Shown here: positions 1 through 11,726 of the stretch, piece after piece
How positions within the stretch are numbered: the stretch's first letter is position 1
Layout of the letters: the number at the start of each line of letters is the position of its first letter
Assembly (NCBI GenBank): GCA_014529385.2
Contig: CM043958.1
Location: 84,319,025 to 84,383,024, forward strand
Origin: Adiantum capillus-veneris
Taxonomy: Eukaryota > Streptophyta > Polypodiopsida > Polypodiales > Pteridaceae
DNA length: 64,000 nucleotides
Direction: 5' to 3'
The notes under the pieces: model-generated
The model's database searches: none
What the model was told of the DNA's origin: nothing
The model's input: only the letters and a program-made list of their open reading frames with translations
Position numbers and translations under genes: made by a program

Positions 1-249
1 GTCGGGTTAGAAAGGTTAGTCAAAATTAGTAAAATTAGCATGTAAACGAAGCGAAATTAGCAAGGGTTAGTATGAAATTAGTGAAATTGGGGGTTTGGGA
101 TATTCATAACTCAACATTAACATCAATTTCTTGCACAAACATCATCAAATCAAACCAAAAAATGAGTTACACACACTCAAAAACCAACAAAATTAGTAGT
201 GAAATTACTCTATTCTACACATCTTAAGCTCACTACCTTAGGTTATCGA
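1..249 (-). other. 5' leader of minus-strand element A; no gene seen
   Basis: This stretch lies just inside the primer-binding site of element A, so on the minus strand it would be the untranslated leader that continues out of the window. It is AT-rich with a loosely repeated AAATTAGT-like word in the first 90 bases. No coding frame is supported. Confidence 0.4.
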
Positions 250-267
250 TCCCCGGCAGCGGCGCCA
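250..267 (-). other. Primer-binding site of element A (tRNA-Asp type)
   Basis: Read on the minus strand this is TGGCGCCGCTGCCGGGGA. It closely matches the tRNA-Asp primer-binding site used by Athila/Tat-type plant Ty3/gypsy elements, and differs by one base from the site at 42681-42698. It sits two bases inside the TG...CA edge of an LTR, as expected. It shows that element A is on the minus strand with its body to the left of the window. Confidence 0.8.
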
Positions 268-269
268 AA

Positions 270-1060
270 TGTAGGGAGGCGTTGTAGCACGACCTAATCG
301 CAACCCACAAAATTGTCAAATCGTGGATCAGCAACCCAGATAGGTCTTGGAGGCACGGGCCTAAGATGTATAGACATAGAGGATTCAAGTGATCTTTCTA
401 CTCATCATAGAGAGAAGCCATGGAAAGGCCTTTCTCTAATCAACAACACATTCCTACTTACTAATCACTTGCACACAATCATGTGGTTGAAATTAAACTC
501 TCACATCAATCAATCTTATTCACAACTCTTAATCACAACTACACAAGCATGCAATTAACATACCTACTCCGCATTAGTGTGTCCATTCCGGCACAACCCC
601 TCAATGAGACTATGTATGCACACACACTAACCGCACCTTGTAGAGAGAGATGAAGAGAAGGAAGGCATAGACCTCATACACCATGGCCAATGGTGTGGAT
701 AGAATAGGTTAACTCAAAAATGGATTAGGAGATCTACCATCACACTAATACAATCTCACTCCACATAATCAAACAAAGAAGACTAATAAGAAAGAAAGTG
801 TAATTGATTATTAGAAAGCAAGAGCTACATGGGCATGGAAAGCCCATGAGCCTCATGACCATCCACTCTACAAAGAGAAGAGATCACCCAAAAATGACTT
901 CTCATTAAGCATAGGGCTCTTTTATGGCTTTGGGCCTCAAACCCTTCAACTATGGGATAAAGTTGAGCTCTCTAGCGTAGACTCATACAACTTTGAAAAT
1001 TCTACATGAGACCAATGTCCTATACAATGAAAATGAAATATTGTGCACTATAGCACATCC
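270..1060 (-). repeat. 5' LTR of element A (far end approximate)
   Basis: The LTR edge at 270 follows directly from the primer-binding site. The far edge is uncertain because the other LTR is outside the window; it lies somewhere around 1000-1080, where integrase homology of element B stops. A TATA-like CATAAAAGAG is read on the minus strand at about 917-926. The LTR directly abuts the truncated integrase of element B, so A appears to have inserted into B, or a deletion joined the two. Confidence 0.6.
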
Positions 1061-1588
1061 ATAGCTTGGTGCATAATTTTTGTAGCCAGTGTTAGCCGCT
1101 GCTAACACACATGACTCTACAAATTCAGATACATCTTTGTACATACCCTTCCACCAGTATTTTCCTTTCAACTTGGAGAAGGTTGCCCACACACCCCCGT
1201 GTCTAGCCCATATACTCTCATGAAACTCTTGCATGAGCTTTACTTGAGTCTCTTTTTTACATATAACCCTTTGTGGTTTAGCACCCTTTTGTTTAGGATG
1301 CTTCCACAAGTAGCCATCCCTCAAAAAATAACCATATGCTTTCTTGCGTATCCTCTTGAATTCATGTTCAAACCAATCATCCTGTTTTGTTAGAGTAATC
1401 AAGTAGCTTCCAATAATAAGCCAATCACCTTCATAAAGATCTTTCAAGAACAATTCAAGTGGATTAGTCATGCAGACATTGTTACCTTTGATATGAGAGA
1501 TGGAATAGAACTTTGTGCCCACATCATCTACATCATCAATCATCTGTGACTCATCTTCATACCTTGACCTTGATAGCATATTTGCCAC
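1000..1588 (-). pseudogene. Element B integrase zinc-binding domain, truncated
   Basis: This minus-strand frame encodes the N-terminal HHCC-type domain of a Ty3/gypsy integrase, the part that binds zinc and helps hold viral DNA ends. The two His positions and the first Cys are present (HESIWARH..., ESCVLA). The second Cys of the CxxC pair is replaced by Ala. Homology stops near 1085. The catalytic DDE core and C-terminal domain are absent from the window, and the last 30 or so residues of the open frame are probably LTR A sequence. The remnant cannot be functional. Confidence 0.65.
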
Positions 1589-2303
1589 TTATTGTCTTTA
1601 CCTGCAATGTGCTTAAACTTAGGGTTTAAGGACTTAATGTAGGCAATCCACCGCAATATAGCAATGTCCGGCATTGAGAAACTTGTAATCATCCCAAGAA
1701 GTGGTAGACAATCTATTTCTACAACCACACATGCACCAATTAGGTACTCTTTCCCATTTTTCAAGGATGTAACCATACCCCATAACTCTTTCTTTATCGG
1801 TGGATAGTTTCTTTGGTGATCACTTAGTACCTTTGCTCCAAATCTCACCACATACCTGTGTCCTTCTTCATCATCTTGCCCTATTGCCCATCCAGTCCCT
1901 GTAGGACTCGTGTCTACTATCACAATTACTGGCCTTTGACACTCATAGTTTACCTTTCTCAAAGTTGGTGTTGACTGGAGAAACTCCTTTAGCTTTTCAT
2001 GGATTTTACATGTGCTTCTGTCCATTTAAACTTTTGATTCTTTCTAAGCAACTGATAAAGAGGATCAGCTACATGTGCATAATGTGGAGTCCAAATAACA
2101 TAGAAGACACGTGCTCCCAGAAACCTTCTAACCTGAGTGATGCTAGTGCATGTTTCTTTCATTCTTTGGATGGCATCTACCTTTGCTAGACAAGGTTTCC
2201 TACCATATGGCCCGCACACGTGCCACACAATGTGCACTTCATTGACACCAAACATAGACTTTTTTCCTGACAATGTAAGATTCACTTCTTCCAACCTAGA
2301 CAA
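1540..2303 (-). pseudogene. Element B RT thumb/connection and RNase H
   Basis: Two overlapping minus-strand frames, 1989-2303 and 1540-2025, are separated by a frameshift near 2000. The first has the Ty3-type sequence that follows the RT active site. The second matches the RNase H fold that degrades the RNA strand of the hybrid: a VDTSPTGTGWAIGQ strand with the first Asp, a KELWGM helix with Glu, and an EIDCLPL strand with the next Asp. It lies between RT and integrase, as in Ty3/gypsy pol. The frameshift marks it as decayed. Confidence 0.65.
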
Positions 2304-2306
2304 AAT

Positions 2307-3285
2307 TTAATCACAATCATTTATGTGATTTACCACAAACCTGCGACATTCCTTGAGATCCAAAGCTTCATCTTTGTCACTTTCTTCACATCCTTTGATA
2401 GGTAAATCATCAATGAAAGGCATTTTGATTTGAGGAATAAAGTCACATAAGACCTTATTCATCCCATTCATCATATGTGCAACCGAGTTGGTTGCTCCCT
2501 GTGGCAAGGTACACATCCTTACCAAACCCAAAGGTGTCCTCATGGTTATCAAGTATCTGCTTTTGATTGCAAGCTGAAATTGATCATACCCTGCGTAGAG
2601 ATTTCCCATTGAGTAGATTGCCCTCCCTGCAAATGCCTCTGTAAACTCATCCACAATTGGACCTGTACCTACATTTCTAATTGGCACCTTGTTCAGTGGT
2701 TGTATATCTTGGATGAAGCACAGAGAACCATTTTTCTTTGGAACTATGAACCACCTGTTTGAGTATGGAGCACAAGAAGGCTCCAAGATTCCCATTTTGG
2801 ATTTCACATTCAGTATCTCTAACTAACTTTGGCAAATGAGCCTTTAGAATCAGAATAGGCCGTAGATTCCAAGGCACATGAGGTACTATTGTGAAAATTA
2901 CCATAGGAGCTACAATAGAAGGATCAACACATCCTATCTCATGTGGCTCAAATGCAAAAGCCTTACCATGCTTTGAAAGAATTTCTTTGAAGCACTTTGT
3001 CTCCTCTTGTGTTAGAAACTCCTCGCAACAAATCTGCAACTCTTGGAAAGACTCCTTTGTGAAGGTATGCCCAATCTTTTTAGGATTCCTCAAACTTGGT
3101 TGTAAAGAAGCCTGCTCAATCTTTTCCCTATTGTTGGGTGGTAAGGGTGAAGCTACTGGTTTCACATTCTTTGCTACACTCTTGTATTTAATTTCAACAT
3201 GGACTTCTGGGCCAACTGTTTGGTTTTCTTTAAAGGCTTCTATGATACATTTCCATAGAGAAAACTTCCACAACTTCATTTTCAA
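2307..3285 (-). pseudogene. Element B reverse transcriptase core
   Basis: The minus-strand frames 2307-2807 and 2677-3285 together carry a Ty3/gypsy reverse transcriptase, which copies element RNA into cDNA. Recognisable parts are VPKKNGS near the fingers, the TPLGLVRMCTLPQGA palm segment and the metal-binding FIDDL box in place of the usual YVDD. The RT proper is in frame 2307-2807. The other frame overlaps it and holds the upstream linker between protease and RT, so a frameshift lies near 2800. The RT type (RTPLGL...LPQGATN) differs from that of elements X and Y, so B is a separate lineage. Confidence 0.7.
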
Positions 3286-3567
3286 AATGCAAACTAGACC
3301 CCATTATAGCATCAAGCTCACCCATAGTATCTACAAAAGAAACTTGTTCACACAAACCCAAAACATTTTCAGTAGGCTCTAGCAACCCACTCTTTTTCAT
3401 GCCTATTTGTACATTATGCACATATTGCCTCTCACATCTATTCAAATCTTCAAGTTTTGTAAAACATACTGATCCATTCCTTGTTACCAAGGAGCTCGTT
3501 GAGAAAGTTTCACCTATTTTTGGATCAGGCGAGACCCTTTTTCTTTCTGTACCATTACAATTCTGCT

Positions 3568-4234
3568 TTACAATGGTACTTGGCCAAAATCCATCATTTC
3601 TCTATGATCATGAAACTCTTTGCTCACCTTTGGTAGAGGATGTTCCCTGAGGTTGTCACGATTTCTTTCATGGTTTACACAAACTGTGAGAAATTGGACA
3701 ACTTGTTTACCATCTTTGCTACGTATCCTAGCATATGTTGAACCATCATCCATTACCTTTGTTTCCGTTCGAACTCCCACAATGTAGGGCTGTCCAAGGA
3801 TGAGATGATATAAAGATGTATCCTGTACAGATAAGTTTTGGTCAATCTTTACATCGATCACCTATTATCACCTTCACACCTGGACATGCTGCAAACAATT
3901 CACCGGATGAATTGTTTGCCACTTTTACGATCCAACCATGATCTATGTCCATCGGCCATTTACACTTGTTGTAAAGACTCTTTGACATTATGTTTATTTT
4001 TGAACCATGGCCAATCAAGGCAACAAATGGCTCTTCAAGATCACCTACCTTGACCAAAGGTTCTGTAGTAGCCCTTGCCCAGTGACTTCGTGAATAGTAG
4101 CTCCTAGTAATAGCTTCAACTTCTTCATCATCATTTGAGAAATGCACTTGCTTCACTCTCCCACTAGATTGGTAGCATCCTACCACAACTCCATCATCCT
4201 CCTTATTTTGCAACTGCATCCCTTGTGTCTTCAA
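3568..4234 (-). pseudogene. Element B retropepsin with catalytic Asp lost
   Basis: Two minus-strand frames (3842-4234 and 3568-3861) cover an aspartic-protease domain that would cut the Gag-Pol polyprotein. The active-site strand reads ALIGHGSKINIM, where a family member should have Asp at the Gly before HGS, so one codon change (GAC to GGC) would have removed the catalytic residue. The later ILGQPYI matches the conserved ILGxPW segment of plant retropepsins. A frameshift lies between the two parts. The domain is dead in this copy. Confidence 0.6.
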
Positions 4235-4404
4235 GGTTTCCCCTTCAACTCATGGACGAGAAACTTCAACAAGATTTTGCCTCTTCCTCTTGATGATTTC
4301 AATGATCTCCTCATGGAATTCACGCTTTGCAATGCCAAGAACTTCTTCGAGAGTAAACTCAAACTTGCTATTCAAGATCCTTTCCTCCAAGACTTTCTTT
4401 AAAT

Positions 4405-5942
4405 CTATAGCAACCTCAGAATCAGATTGTAGTTTATAAGTTGGGCCTTTTGTCTTATCTTTTCTTGGATCTTTCTTCTTTCCTGTTGTAGACTCTCCAT
4501 GAGTACCTCAGGTGGAGATTCTCCTTGTGTCGAGGGTGTTTGAGAAGGCATTGAGTCGTTTCTTTCCCCACTTTTAGAAGCTCTTTTTGATAGTCCTTCA
4601 TCAGCATTCTCACGTCTGCACTTCTCTTCTACAATAGCCTCATTTTGTTGGCATTTTGTAATGTAGGCATGCACTGACAATGAGTCCATTGGATCATTCC
4701 ATCCTGTTTCTAGACGTATGCAATCACCTGCTTCATGTAGAATCTCTTTTGTAAGCTTTCCCTTTTTAGCTAGTTGCATGACATTTGGCCAAATTTGACC
4801 ATGATGGTCACTCACCTCTTCATCACTAAGATGCTCAATTTTTACTCCATAAGTAGTTGCCTCAACTGAAGAGGTGGCATGGTTAGTTGCCATATCTTCA
4901 ACTAGGTTTGCATTCCCCCCTTCCCAAAGTTAGTTCTCAAGGGTAGACCTGTCTCTCTTAAGTGGATTTTACCATCCTTAAAAAAGACAACATCTTTTGA
5001 CAAAGCATCACTAAAATCATCACAATCCATTCGTACATGGTCTGTACTATCACACCAAATACATCTATTAACAAACCCTTCTTTGGGCTGTTGTCTTTGC
5101 CTAGGAAGTGGCTCTGATGATTGGCCTTTTTCTTCAAGCTTTGCAAGCTTCACCTTCAAGTCTCCCATTCCCTTCACAAGCTCATCTAGCATGGACTCAT
5201 CAAACTTAGGAGCGATAAAAGTAGGCTTTACCATTTTGTCAGAAGTTGAGGTGGAAGGACTTGTAGTGTTTACTACTATCTTGTCCCTTTTTCTTTGTTG
5301 TTCGGCAAGCAGTGAGACAGCACCTTCAACCTCATTGTCGGTCTTTAGTCCTTGCTCAACATCTTTATCTTCAAGAAGAAGCTCCAAATTTTCTTGAAAC
5401 TCTTTACCTCTAGCTTGTAAGAAAAAATATGTCTTCTGTGCATCTAGTGTGGCCCTTTCTGTCATGGTGAGTTGTGCATAGCGCCGCTCAAGTTCCCTAA
5501 GTAGCTCTATTATTGATAGTCCTTGCTTTGGATTGACTACCCATTCTAAGAATGTCCATTTGGTTACTCTCTCAGAGTCCTCCATGAAATATTCCTCCTT
5601 CAAAGCTACTTTGAGTTCTTCCCAATTTCTCCCATGCCCATCTTTAATTCCCTTAACATGTTCCCTAATTTCTAGAGCAACAACTAGCTCAAAGCTTTGA
5701 ATCATCTCACCTTTTGACACACGATGTAGCTCCATCTCATTCAGATACTCGCGTAGATACTTGGTTACATCTTTTCCATTGAATTGATCCATTCTATTGA
5801 CGAGCGCTTGTATGGCTTTGGTTGTTGAGATCTCCCTTCTTTTAGTGGCATATTGTTGTTGCATGAACATTGAAAATGCTTGAAACATTTGCATTGTTGC
5901 TGGGTCAAAATACATACCCTGTTGCTCAACATGATCACCCAT
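4405..5942 (-). pseudogene. Element B Gag with one zinc knuckle
   Basis: The ATG at 5942 opens MGDHVEQQ and is preferred over the longer open frame because it lies just inside the candidate primer-binding site. The first part (to 4902) is a helical Ty3-type Gag capsid: a KFNGKDVTKYL-like start, then long charged helices. It is followed by a single CCHC knuckle (CIWCDSTDHVRMDC) that would bind RNA. The frame ends at 4902 and is continued in another frame at 4893-4405, which is Gln/Glu-rich and lies before the protease. Gag forms the virus-like particle of the element. Confidence 0.65.
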
Positions 5943-5970
5943 GGTTACCCAAAAAATCTCACCCTGGTAG

Positions 5971-5989
5971 ATTCGCGTCAGGTTCACCA
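5971..5989 (-). other. Candidate primer-binding site of element B
   Basis: The plus strand here ends in GGTTCACCA, which looks like the 3' end of a tRNA, so the minus strand would be a primer-binding site beginning TGGTGAACC. It lies 29 bases upstream of the gag ATG and directly next to a TG-edge at 5996. I cannot name the tRNA. Confidence 0.4.
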
Positions 5990-5995
5990 AAAATA

Positions 5996-7900
5996 TGTCG
6001 AGAAATTTGCGATCTTGCCAGAAAAGCACCAGGCTTTTGGTTGTGAGAGTTTGTGAGAGAACTCCAAAAACTATATGAAGGAGTTAAACCATAGATTCCA
6101 TGAAGTATAGGGTTGGGAAGGAAGTGCAATCAAAGAATCTTCATTCTTTATCTCTTGTACTCACACACACAAAGAAAGAACACAAAATAGAATATCAAAA
6201 CAACACAAAAATAAAAATATCAAGGCTATGGTCATAACGTATCATAGGTAATATGAAAGGGTTAATAGGCGTTCAATCTTTGCCGACCAAACAGGCTACA
6301 AATTGTTCTTTGGAATTGTAGTTTTGTGCTCACCATAATATATATATTTTGTCTAGTGATTGAGATTAATTGTGTGTACAAATCCTCTTGGTTCATAGCA
6401 AGATAACTACACTTACGTCAAAAGAAAAGTTATAGTCTATAAGAGGTAGTATGATGGGATCCCGTGAAAGAAGTATTTCATTGAGCCTTTCTAGGCCAAA
6501 GAGAAACACTATACGTTGTTGAAAGTGTATTTTACGGCTAATCCATACATTAATTCTAATAGATCGCACAGAGTGGAAGCGATAGAAATTCTCATCATGT
6601 GGATTATTCATCTAAGATAGTATGTGAGAAATGTAGATATGAGAGAAGTGAAGAAATAAGAAGTTTCCCTCCCATATTCTTGCCCGTAGGCAATAAGGAT
6701 ACTGCGGGGACAGATGTACCTGTAGCAAGGAGAACCTAGAATTTGCAGAGACAATGAATTTCTAAGAGTGAGAGAGATAGGTTTGGTTAAGGAGATGAGA
6801 TTAGATATATATATGTGTTGGATTAGAGATGAAAAAGAAAACAACAAGGCATCAACAAAATATCAATGTAGAACACATCGTACTTGTCAAACCCTTCGGC
6901 ACCATTTTTTATGGAGAGAGAAGAAGACGCAAGAATTCAAATTTTCCTGATACACCAAGTCCAAGACCTTCTTCGATTAGAATTGATCTTCCAAGGATAG
7001 CTTACAAGAATTGCTAGCCTTCCTCTAGGAGAAAGTGTAGGCTTAGGGTTATGTTAATGGCTAAGTATAATTAGGCACTACTACTCACTCCCTCATGAAT
7101 TCCTCTCATCAATGGATTGAATGCTTCAATGGTTTTCAAGAAAGAAGAGGTCCCCTTTTATAGGTGAAGGGAAGCCCCAAGGGTTTACACAAGAAGAGAA
7201 GAGACAGTGTGAATAGAAACTAGAAAAGTTGGAAATGAGCTGTCTCTTCATGATGTGGACAGACTGGGGTCCACTATTTTGATCATATCTCCTCAACCGT
7301 GGATCCAAATGAAAAAGTAACATATGGGCATAAAATTCAGCTCATTAGCTATGACTCCCATTTTATATACGTTTTCCAATTCGGACTGGAACCTTGTGTA
7401 AAAAATTCATCAAAATAGGGTACAAATTTGGCAGCAAAAGTCTTCTTGTGGTCCCCTTAGCTTAGAATTTTATTTGATTCCAATGGACACCTCATGCCAT
7501 ATGAAAGCATGACATTTCTCTTTGACAAAGTTTTGTAAACATGCTTGCAATAATGCATTAAAATAGGAGTATCTTTGAGAATCATGGAAGCTAGTGTCCC
7601 ACTAGCATTTGATTTCTTCCTAGTAGCTATTTAAAAGAAATATAAGAAAAATTTGAAAAATACATGGAATATATAGATATTGAAATTTATCCTAGATATA
7701 GGATCTAGCTAGGGTGTAAGATGATAATGAAATAGTAGAAATAAAGAATCAATGCTTTTTGTACCAAGTTAAAGAGGCGGAGTTATTGATGCTTTTTCCA
7801 TAGTACTTTTTGACGGTAAGTAAGAATATCTTACCCTTGAGATAAATAATAGGATGAGATAGAAATCTTATTATTATACTTAAATATGCATATGTACATT
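5996..7900 (-). repeat. Probable 5' LTR of element B (far end unknown)
   Basis: By position this is the 5' LTR of minus-strand element B. A good TATA box (CTATAAAAGG on the minus strand) is at 7154-7163. No second LTR is in the window, so the far edge cannot be fixed; it may lie anywhere between about 7300 and 7930. No coding frame is supported in 6000-7930. Confidence 0.4.
7154..7163 (-). promoter_or_regulatory. TATA box in the element B LTR
   Basis: CTATAAAAGG on the minus strand, the same core sequence as the C1 LTR promoter. Transcription would start about 30 bases further left and read into the leader and gag of element B. Confidence 0.5.
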
Positions 7901-7952
7901 ATAGAAAATATAAATATGTATCTAAAAAGTTACAAGATAACTCTTATAGCAT

Positions 7953-8797
7953 GTGTTCCCACTATGTACGTGTCACAGCACGACAACGTCTTCTCCAAAT
8001 CTGTTTGAAGATGATGCACGAGTTTGGTCCAAAGCATTTGAAGAGGAGTTGCGTATGGTTGATCCACTTGTGAGATTAAGTTGGGATAATGTAAGGCATG
8101 GATTGGAAGTGGAGTTTGTGAAGACAGAAGATCCTGAAAAAGTGTGGCAAGAAGTATAGGGTTTGGTGCAAAGGGAAGGTGAGGCAGTAGATGCGTACAT
8201 ACGTAAGTTTTCAATGGCATGGGAACGGATATGCAAGGCCTTAACACCATAGGTGGACAAGTTCTTGGCTGGTCTTTGGGGGAATATACGTCGGAGAGTG
8301 GAGCTAAAGAAGCCTAGAACATATGAAGATGCACTAGAGGTAGCGAGAAACAAAGAGTGCAAGCTGAGAAGAATGAGTCCGCTAGGAGTAGCGTCTTTGC
8401 CCATGAGGTCTGAATTTCCACCTATGAATTTTTTGCAAGGTCGCATGCTAGGTTTCATCATGAACCAGTGGTTTCTGTTACTCCTCAAGCTATGCCAACA
8501 GTTGTCAGTACAACAGTTCAAGATTATGGGCTAAGGCAAGGCATGAGACAAGTGGTAGATTTAATGAAGAATCTCAGCCTAAACATGTTAGGTAATGTGG
8601 AAAATAATCGAGGTCGGGGGAGGTTTGCAAATCAGCCAAGAGGTAAAGAAAGACCCAGGAATGGTGTTGGACAAAGCAATGGTAGGTTTTGGAGGCAGAC
8701 GCCCATGTGTTATAATTCTGCAGAGTTGGGCCACATCGGCCTGCAATGTGATAAGCCACCAAGGATGGGGGGAGACATGTATCCATTGCCAAGATAG
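7953..8797 (+). pseudogene. Element X Gag, with damaged zinc knuckle
   Basis: A broken Gag frame. The segment from 7990 to 8350 reads as a Ty3 capsid: a WDNVRHGLEVEF-like stretch, then an AYIRKFSMAWERI helix and an FLAGL segment. In-frame TAG codons lie at 8157-8159 and near 8250, and a frameshift near 8470 moves into the frame ending at 8797. That last part is Arg/Gly-rich and ends with a knuckle CYNSAELGHIGLQC, where the second Cys of the CCHC pattern is Ser. The N-terminus is missing. Confidence 0.7.
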
Positions 8798-9119
8798 GTG
8801 CTAACTAGGCCCAATGATTATGACATTGAAATTAAGGGAGAAGAAGGAAACAGTGTGTATTAACCCAAGAGGAAAAGGGAAAGACAAAAGTGATAAGTGT
8901 GGTCACTTTGGAGAAGGTAGCAAATTTGGATGATATATTAATGATGCCTATTGGGAAGAGGACCAAATAGGATAAGGAACGAAGAAGTGCCCCAGGTCCT
9001 AGCAAGAAGAAGGGAAAGAGCCATGAAGATGAGGATGTCAAGGCCAAGAGAAAAGAAGGGCTCGTTGCAAGTTTCATGTTTCAGATTTTCCACTAGGGGA
9101 TGGGCAATTAAGTTATGAA

Positions 9120-9890
9120 TTGAAGGAGGATCTGACAAGCAAGAAAGCAGATGTTACTTTTGGGCAGCTCATAGAGATGGTGCCTAAGCTAAAGCGACAA
9201 TGGAAGAGGATGGTTAACCCAATGGAGAAAGAACCAGAGAGAGGTTCAGTGAAGGTGTTGGCGATGGATGAGCTACCAGACATTTGCCCAATAGTAGATG
9301 TGTTGCACAAAAGAAAAAATTTGGGACAAGGCTATGTTGATGGCGGAGCCCAAATATGTGTCATAACACACTTATGCGTTGAGAAGATGGGTCTTATAAT
9401 GACTGGGGTCTCAGGCTTCCATATTAGATTGGAAAACCATCAAAAAGTAAAATGGCTGGGTGTTGTAAAGATCTTAGAAGTGGAGGCATATGATGCAAAG
9501 GTAGTGGTTGATTTTCCTGTGATGCCAGCGGGGTTGGGAGCATATCCTATTATACTAGGCAGACCATGGTTACATGCAATGGGAGCTATTCAAGATTGGA
9601 GACGTGGTACAATTAGCCTCTATGGAAAGACAGGTGCCAAGAAGCTATATAATATGGACACAAGGAAAGTATTGGAGGAGCTTTATGAAGATGAGGATGA
9701 GTCTAGTGATGAAGGCTATTCCATAGTGACTGACGAGGACATTGATAGTACTACCAGCAGTGATGAGGATGTTGATGTTTCATTTCTTTTGACGGACAAA
9801 GAAATTCAGGAGTCTGGTTTAGTTGCATTTGCAAATGATATTGAAGATGAAAGTGAAGGGCCTTATGAAGTGATTGAAGGGTTGATGTAA
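9120..9890 (+). pseudogene. Element X retropepsin-like protease (DGGA motif)
   Basis: A 256-codon open frame holding an aspartic-protease fold. The active-site strand reads GYVDGGAQICVI and the later strand AYPIILGRPWLHAMGA is the typical ILGRPWL segment. The catalytic triplet is Asp-Gly-Gly rather than Asp-Thr/Ser-Gly, as in several Tat-group elements and in protease 1 of element Y. The C-terminal 70 residues are very acidic (repeated SDED-like runs) and form the linker towards RT. The frame ends with TAA at 9888-9890 and the linker is further broken up to 10080. Confidence 0.7.
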
Positions 9891-10081
9891 ACCAAGGTTG
9901 AATTATCAAAGAAGCAGGAATTGATGACAGAAACAATCAGTGGAGACCTCTCAGTTATGGAGAAGGAGATATATTTGCACATGCTAGCTAGTTTTCTTGA
10001 TTTGTTCATTACTTTATATGAAAAGATTAGAGGGTTCAAAGGAGAAGAGATGCATATAAGCTAAAAGAAGGTGCTAAGCCA

Positions 10082-10660
10082 TTGCGACAAAGGCTAAGAA
10101 GGATGGGTCAAGAGAAAATGGAGGCCTTGCGGGAAGAGGTGGACAAATTATTGAAGGCAGGGTTCATAGTCCCAATGGAAACCACAGAATGGGTGAGTCC
10201 AGTAGTAGTCAGCCCAAAGAAGGATAGAAAGTGGAGGATTTGTGTACATTTTAAACCCTTAAATGCAACCACTAAGAAGAACCCATATCCTCTTCCATTC
10301 ATTGATCAGATCTTGGATTCAGTGGCAGGTAATGAGAGGTACAATGTGTGTGATGGTTTTTCAAGCTATTTTCAATTGAAGATTGCTCTTAAAGACCAAA
10401 CAAAGGCAACTTTCATTACACCATGGGGTTGTTATTGCTACACGGTATTGCCATTTGGGTTGTCAAATGGACCATCTTTCTATCAAGAGAGAGAAAATTG
10501 GGTATTGGAACCATTCATTGGTAATTGTGTTAAAGCTTTTATAGACTACTTCTGTGTCTACAGCAGTAGGGCTGAACAACATGAGAAGCTGCAGATGGTA
10601 TTGGCTCGATATGATGAATGTGGAGGACAATTAAATCCAAAGAAATGTCATCTAGAATAG
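10082..10660 (+). pseudogene. Element X reverse transcriptase
   Basis: RT fingers and palm of a Ty3/gypsy element. It starts with an EEVDKLLKAGFI segment, then WVSPVVVSPKK, YPLPFIDQILD, a TFITPWGCY strand, LPFGLSNGPSFYQ, and the active-site box FIDYF in place of the usual Y/FxDD. The second Asp of that box is Tyr, so catalysis would be lost. A TAG at 10658-10660 interrupts the frame, and the same frame continues into the thumb and connection region. Confidence 0.75.
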
Positions 10661-11210
10661 CCAAGGGTGTAGTTATTGGGCCATAGGGTGTCAGAAAATG
10701 GCATTGAGGCTGATCCAGACAAGGTTAAGTCTATTATTATTCTTCCATCACCTACGAGTGCAAAGCAATTAGCAACCTTTATACACAAAGTGAAGTACAT
10801 GGTGCGGTTTATTCCATTGTCTTCACCAACAAGTGGAAAAGCATGATCCATTGCAATGGGATAACAAGTGTGAAGAAGTGTTTCAAGAGGTGTTAGGGGG
10901 GTTGTCAGCCATGCAGGCTTCTGATTGGGAGCAAGCGTTCTATGTAAATCCATCAGTAGGGGATGATGCCATTGGATCCATGATATTGCAAAAGGGGAAG
11001 GGCAGCCATTATATGAGGCCACTGTATTGTGCAAGCCGAGTGAAGTTGGTAGCAGAGAGAAAATTCTCGTAAGTAGAGCTAGTGCTAGCCAGTGTAATAT
11101 TTGCTTGTCGATGATTTCATCATTACTTGCTACCACAACCTTTTGTTTTCTTGACGAGTTACGCCTTTTTGCCACAGTTAATTAATGGAACTAACATGTC
11201 AAGTGTGGTC
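10661..11210 (+). pseudogene. Element X RT connection and first RNase H, split by C1
   Basis: The sequence after the RT stop reads as the usual LGHRVSENGI segment, then a tether and an RNase H (a WEQAFYVNPSV strand, LYCASR, ERKFS) up to 11210. Frame changes near 10830 and a stop at 11070-11072 break it. At 11210 the C1 element interrupts the domain; homology resumes at 16897 (VIELQDFEF). The five bases TGGTC flank the insertion on both sides. Confidence 0.7.
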
Positions 11211-11412
11211 TGTTAAGTATGGAGCCTGATTTACCCTTGTAATTTTTTGTGGTAAAAGCGCACATTTGTAAGGCCCCCATTATGAGGAGAAGCCATTGTG
11301 CGTGAAGGAAAATCACTCATCGGAAACCAAAATTTTCACGGACAAGAATCAGGGGCAACGGAATATTATGGCCGGACAGCGGCCGGAAAGTGGTCGGAAA
11401 ACAACGAGCCGG

Positions 11413-11588
11413 TTGGCCGGTGGCCGGTAGTCAATGGCCGATGGCCGGTGGTCGGAAGTCAATGGCCGGTGGCCGGTGGTCGGAAGTCAATGGCCGGTGG
11501 CCGGTAGTCAATGGCCGATGGCCGGTGGTCGGAAGTCAATGGCCGGTGGCCGGTGGTCGGAAGTCAATGGCCGGTGGCCGGTGGCCGA
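11413..11588 (+). repeat. 28-bp minisatellite in the U3 of C1
   Basis: Tandem units built on GTCAATGGCCGGTGGCCGG, with repeat starts at 11431, 11459, 11487, 11508, 11536 and 11564. The step is 28 bases except for one 21-base step. The same array in the 3' LTR has three units (16359, 16387, 16415). It lies upstream of the TATA box, where enhancer repeats often sit in LTRs. Confidence 0.9.
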
Positions 11589-11716
11589 ATTCAAAAGAGG
11601 CCTTGTCTTCTCAAGGGCGGCCACACATGGGCGGATTGGAGGGTCCGATTTGGACTTATTCGCACAAGGGCGCCTACACATGGCTGTCTCTCATAAGAGA
11701 GGGCAGCCCTTTTGGC

Positions 11717-11726
11717 CTATAAAAGG
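11717..11726 (+). promoter_or_regulatory. TATA box of C1 5' LTR
   Basis: CTATAAAAGG, conserved in the 3' LTR at about 16569-16578. It would set transcription start about 30 bases downstream, near 11755. Confidence 0.7.

Noticed and set aside
1-95. Telomere-like repeat (GGGTTAG words)
   Set aside because: Only scattered words with irregular spacing; no TTTAGGG array.
11413-11588. CRISPR-like array
   Set aside because: Direct tandem repeats with no unique spacers, inside a plant LTR.
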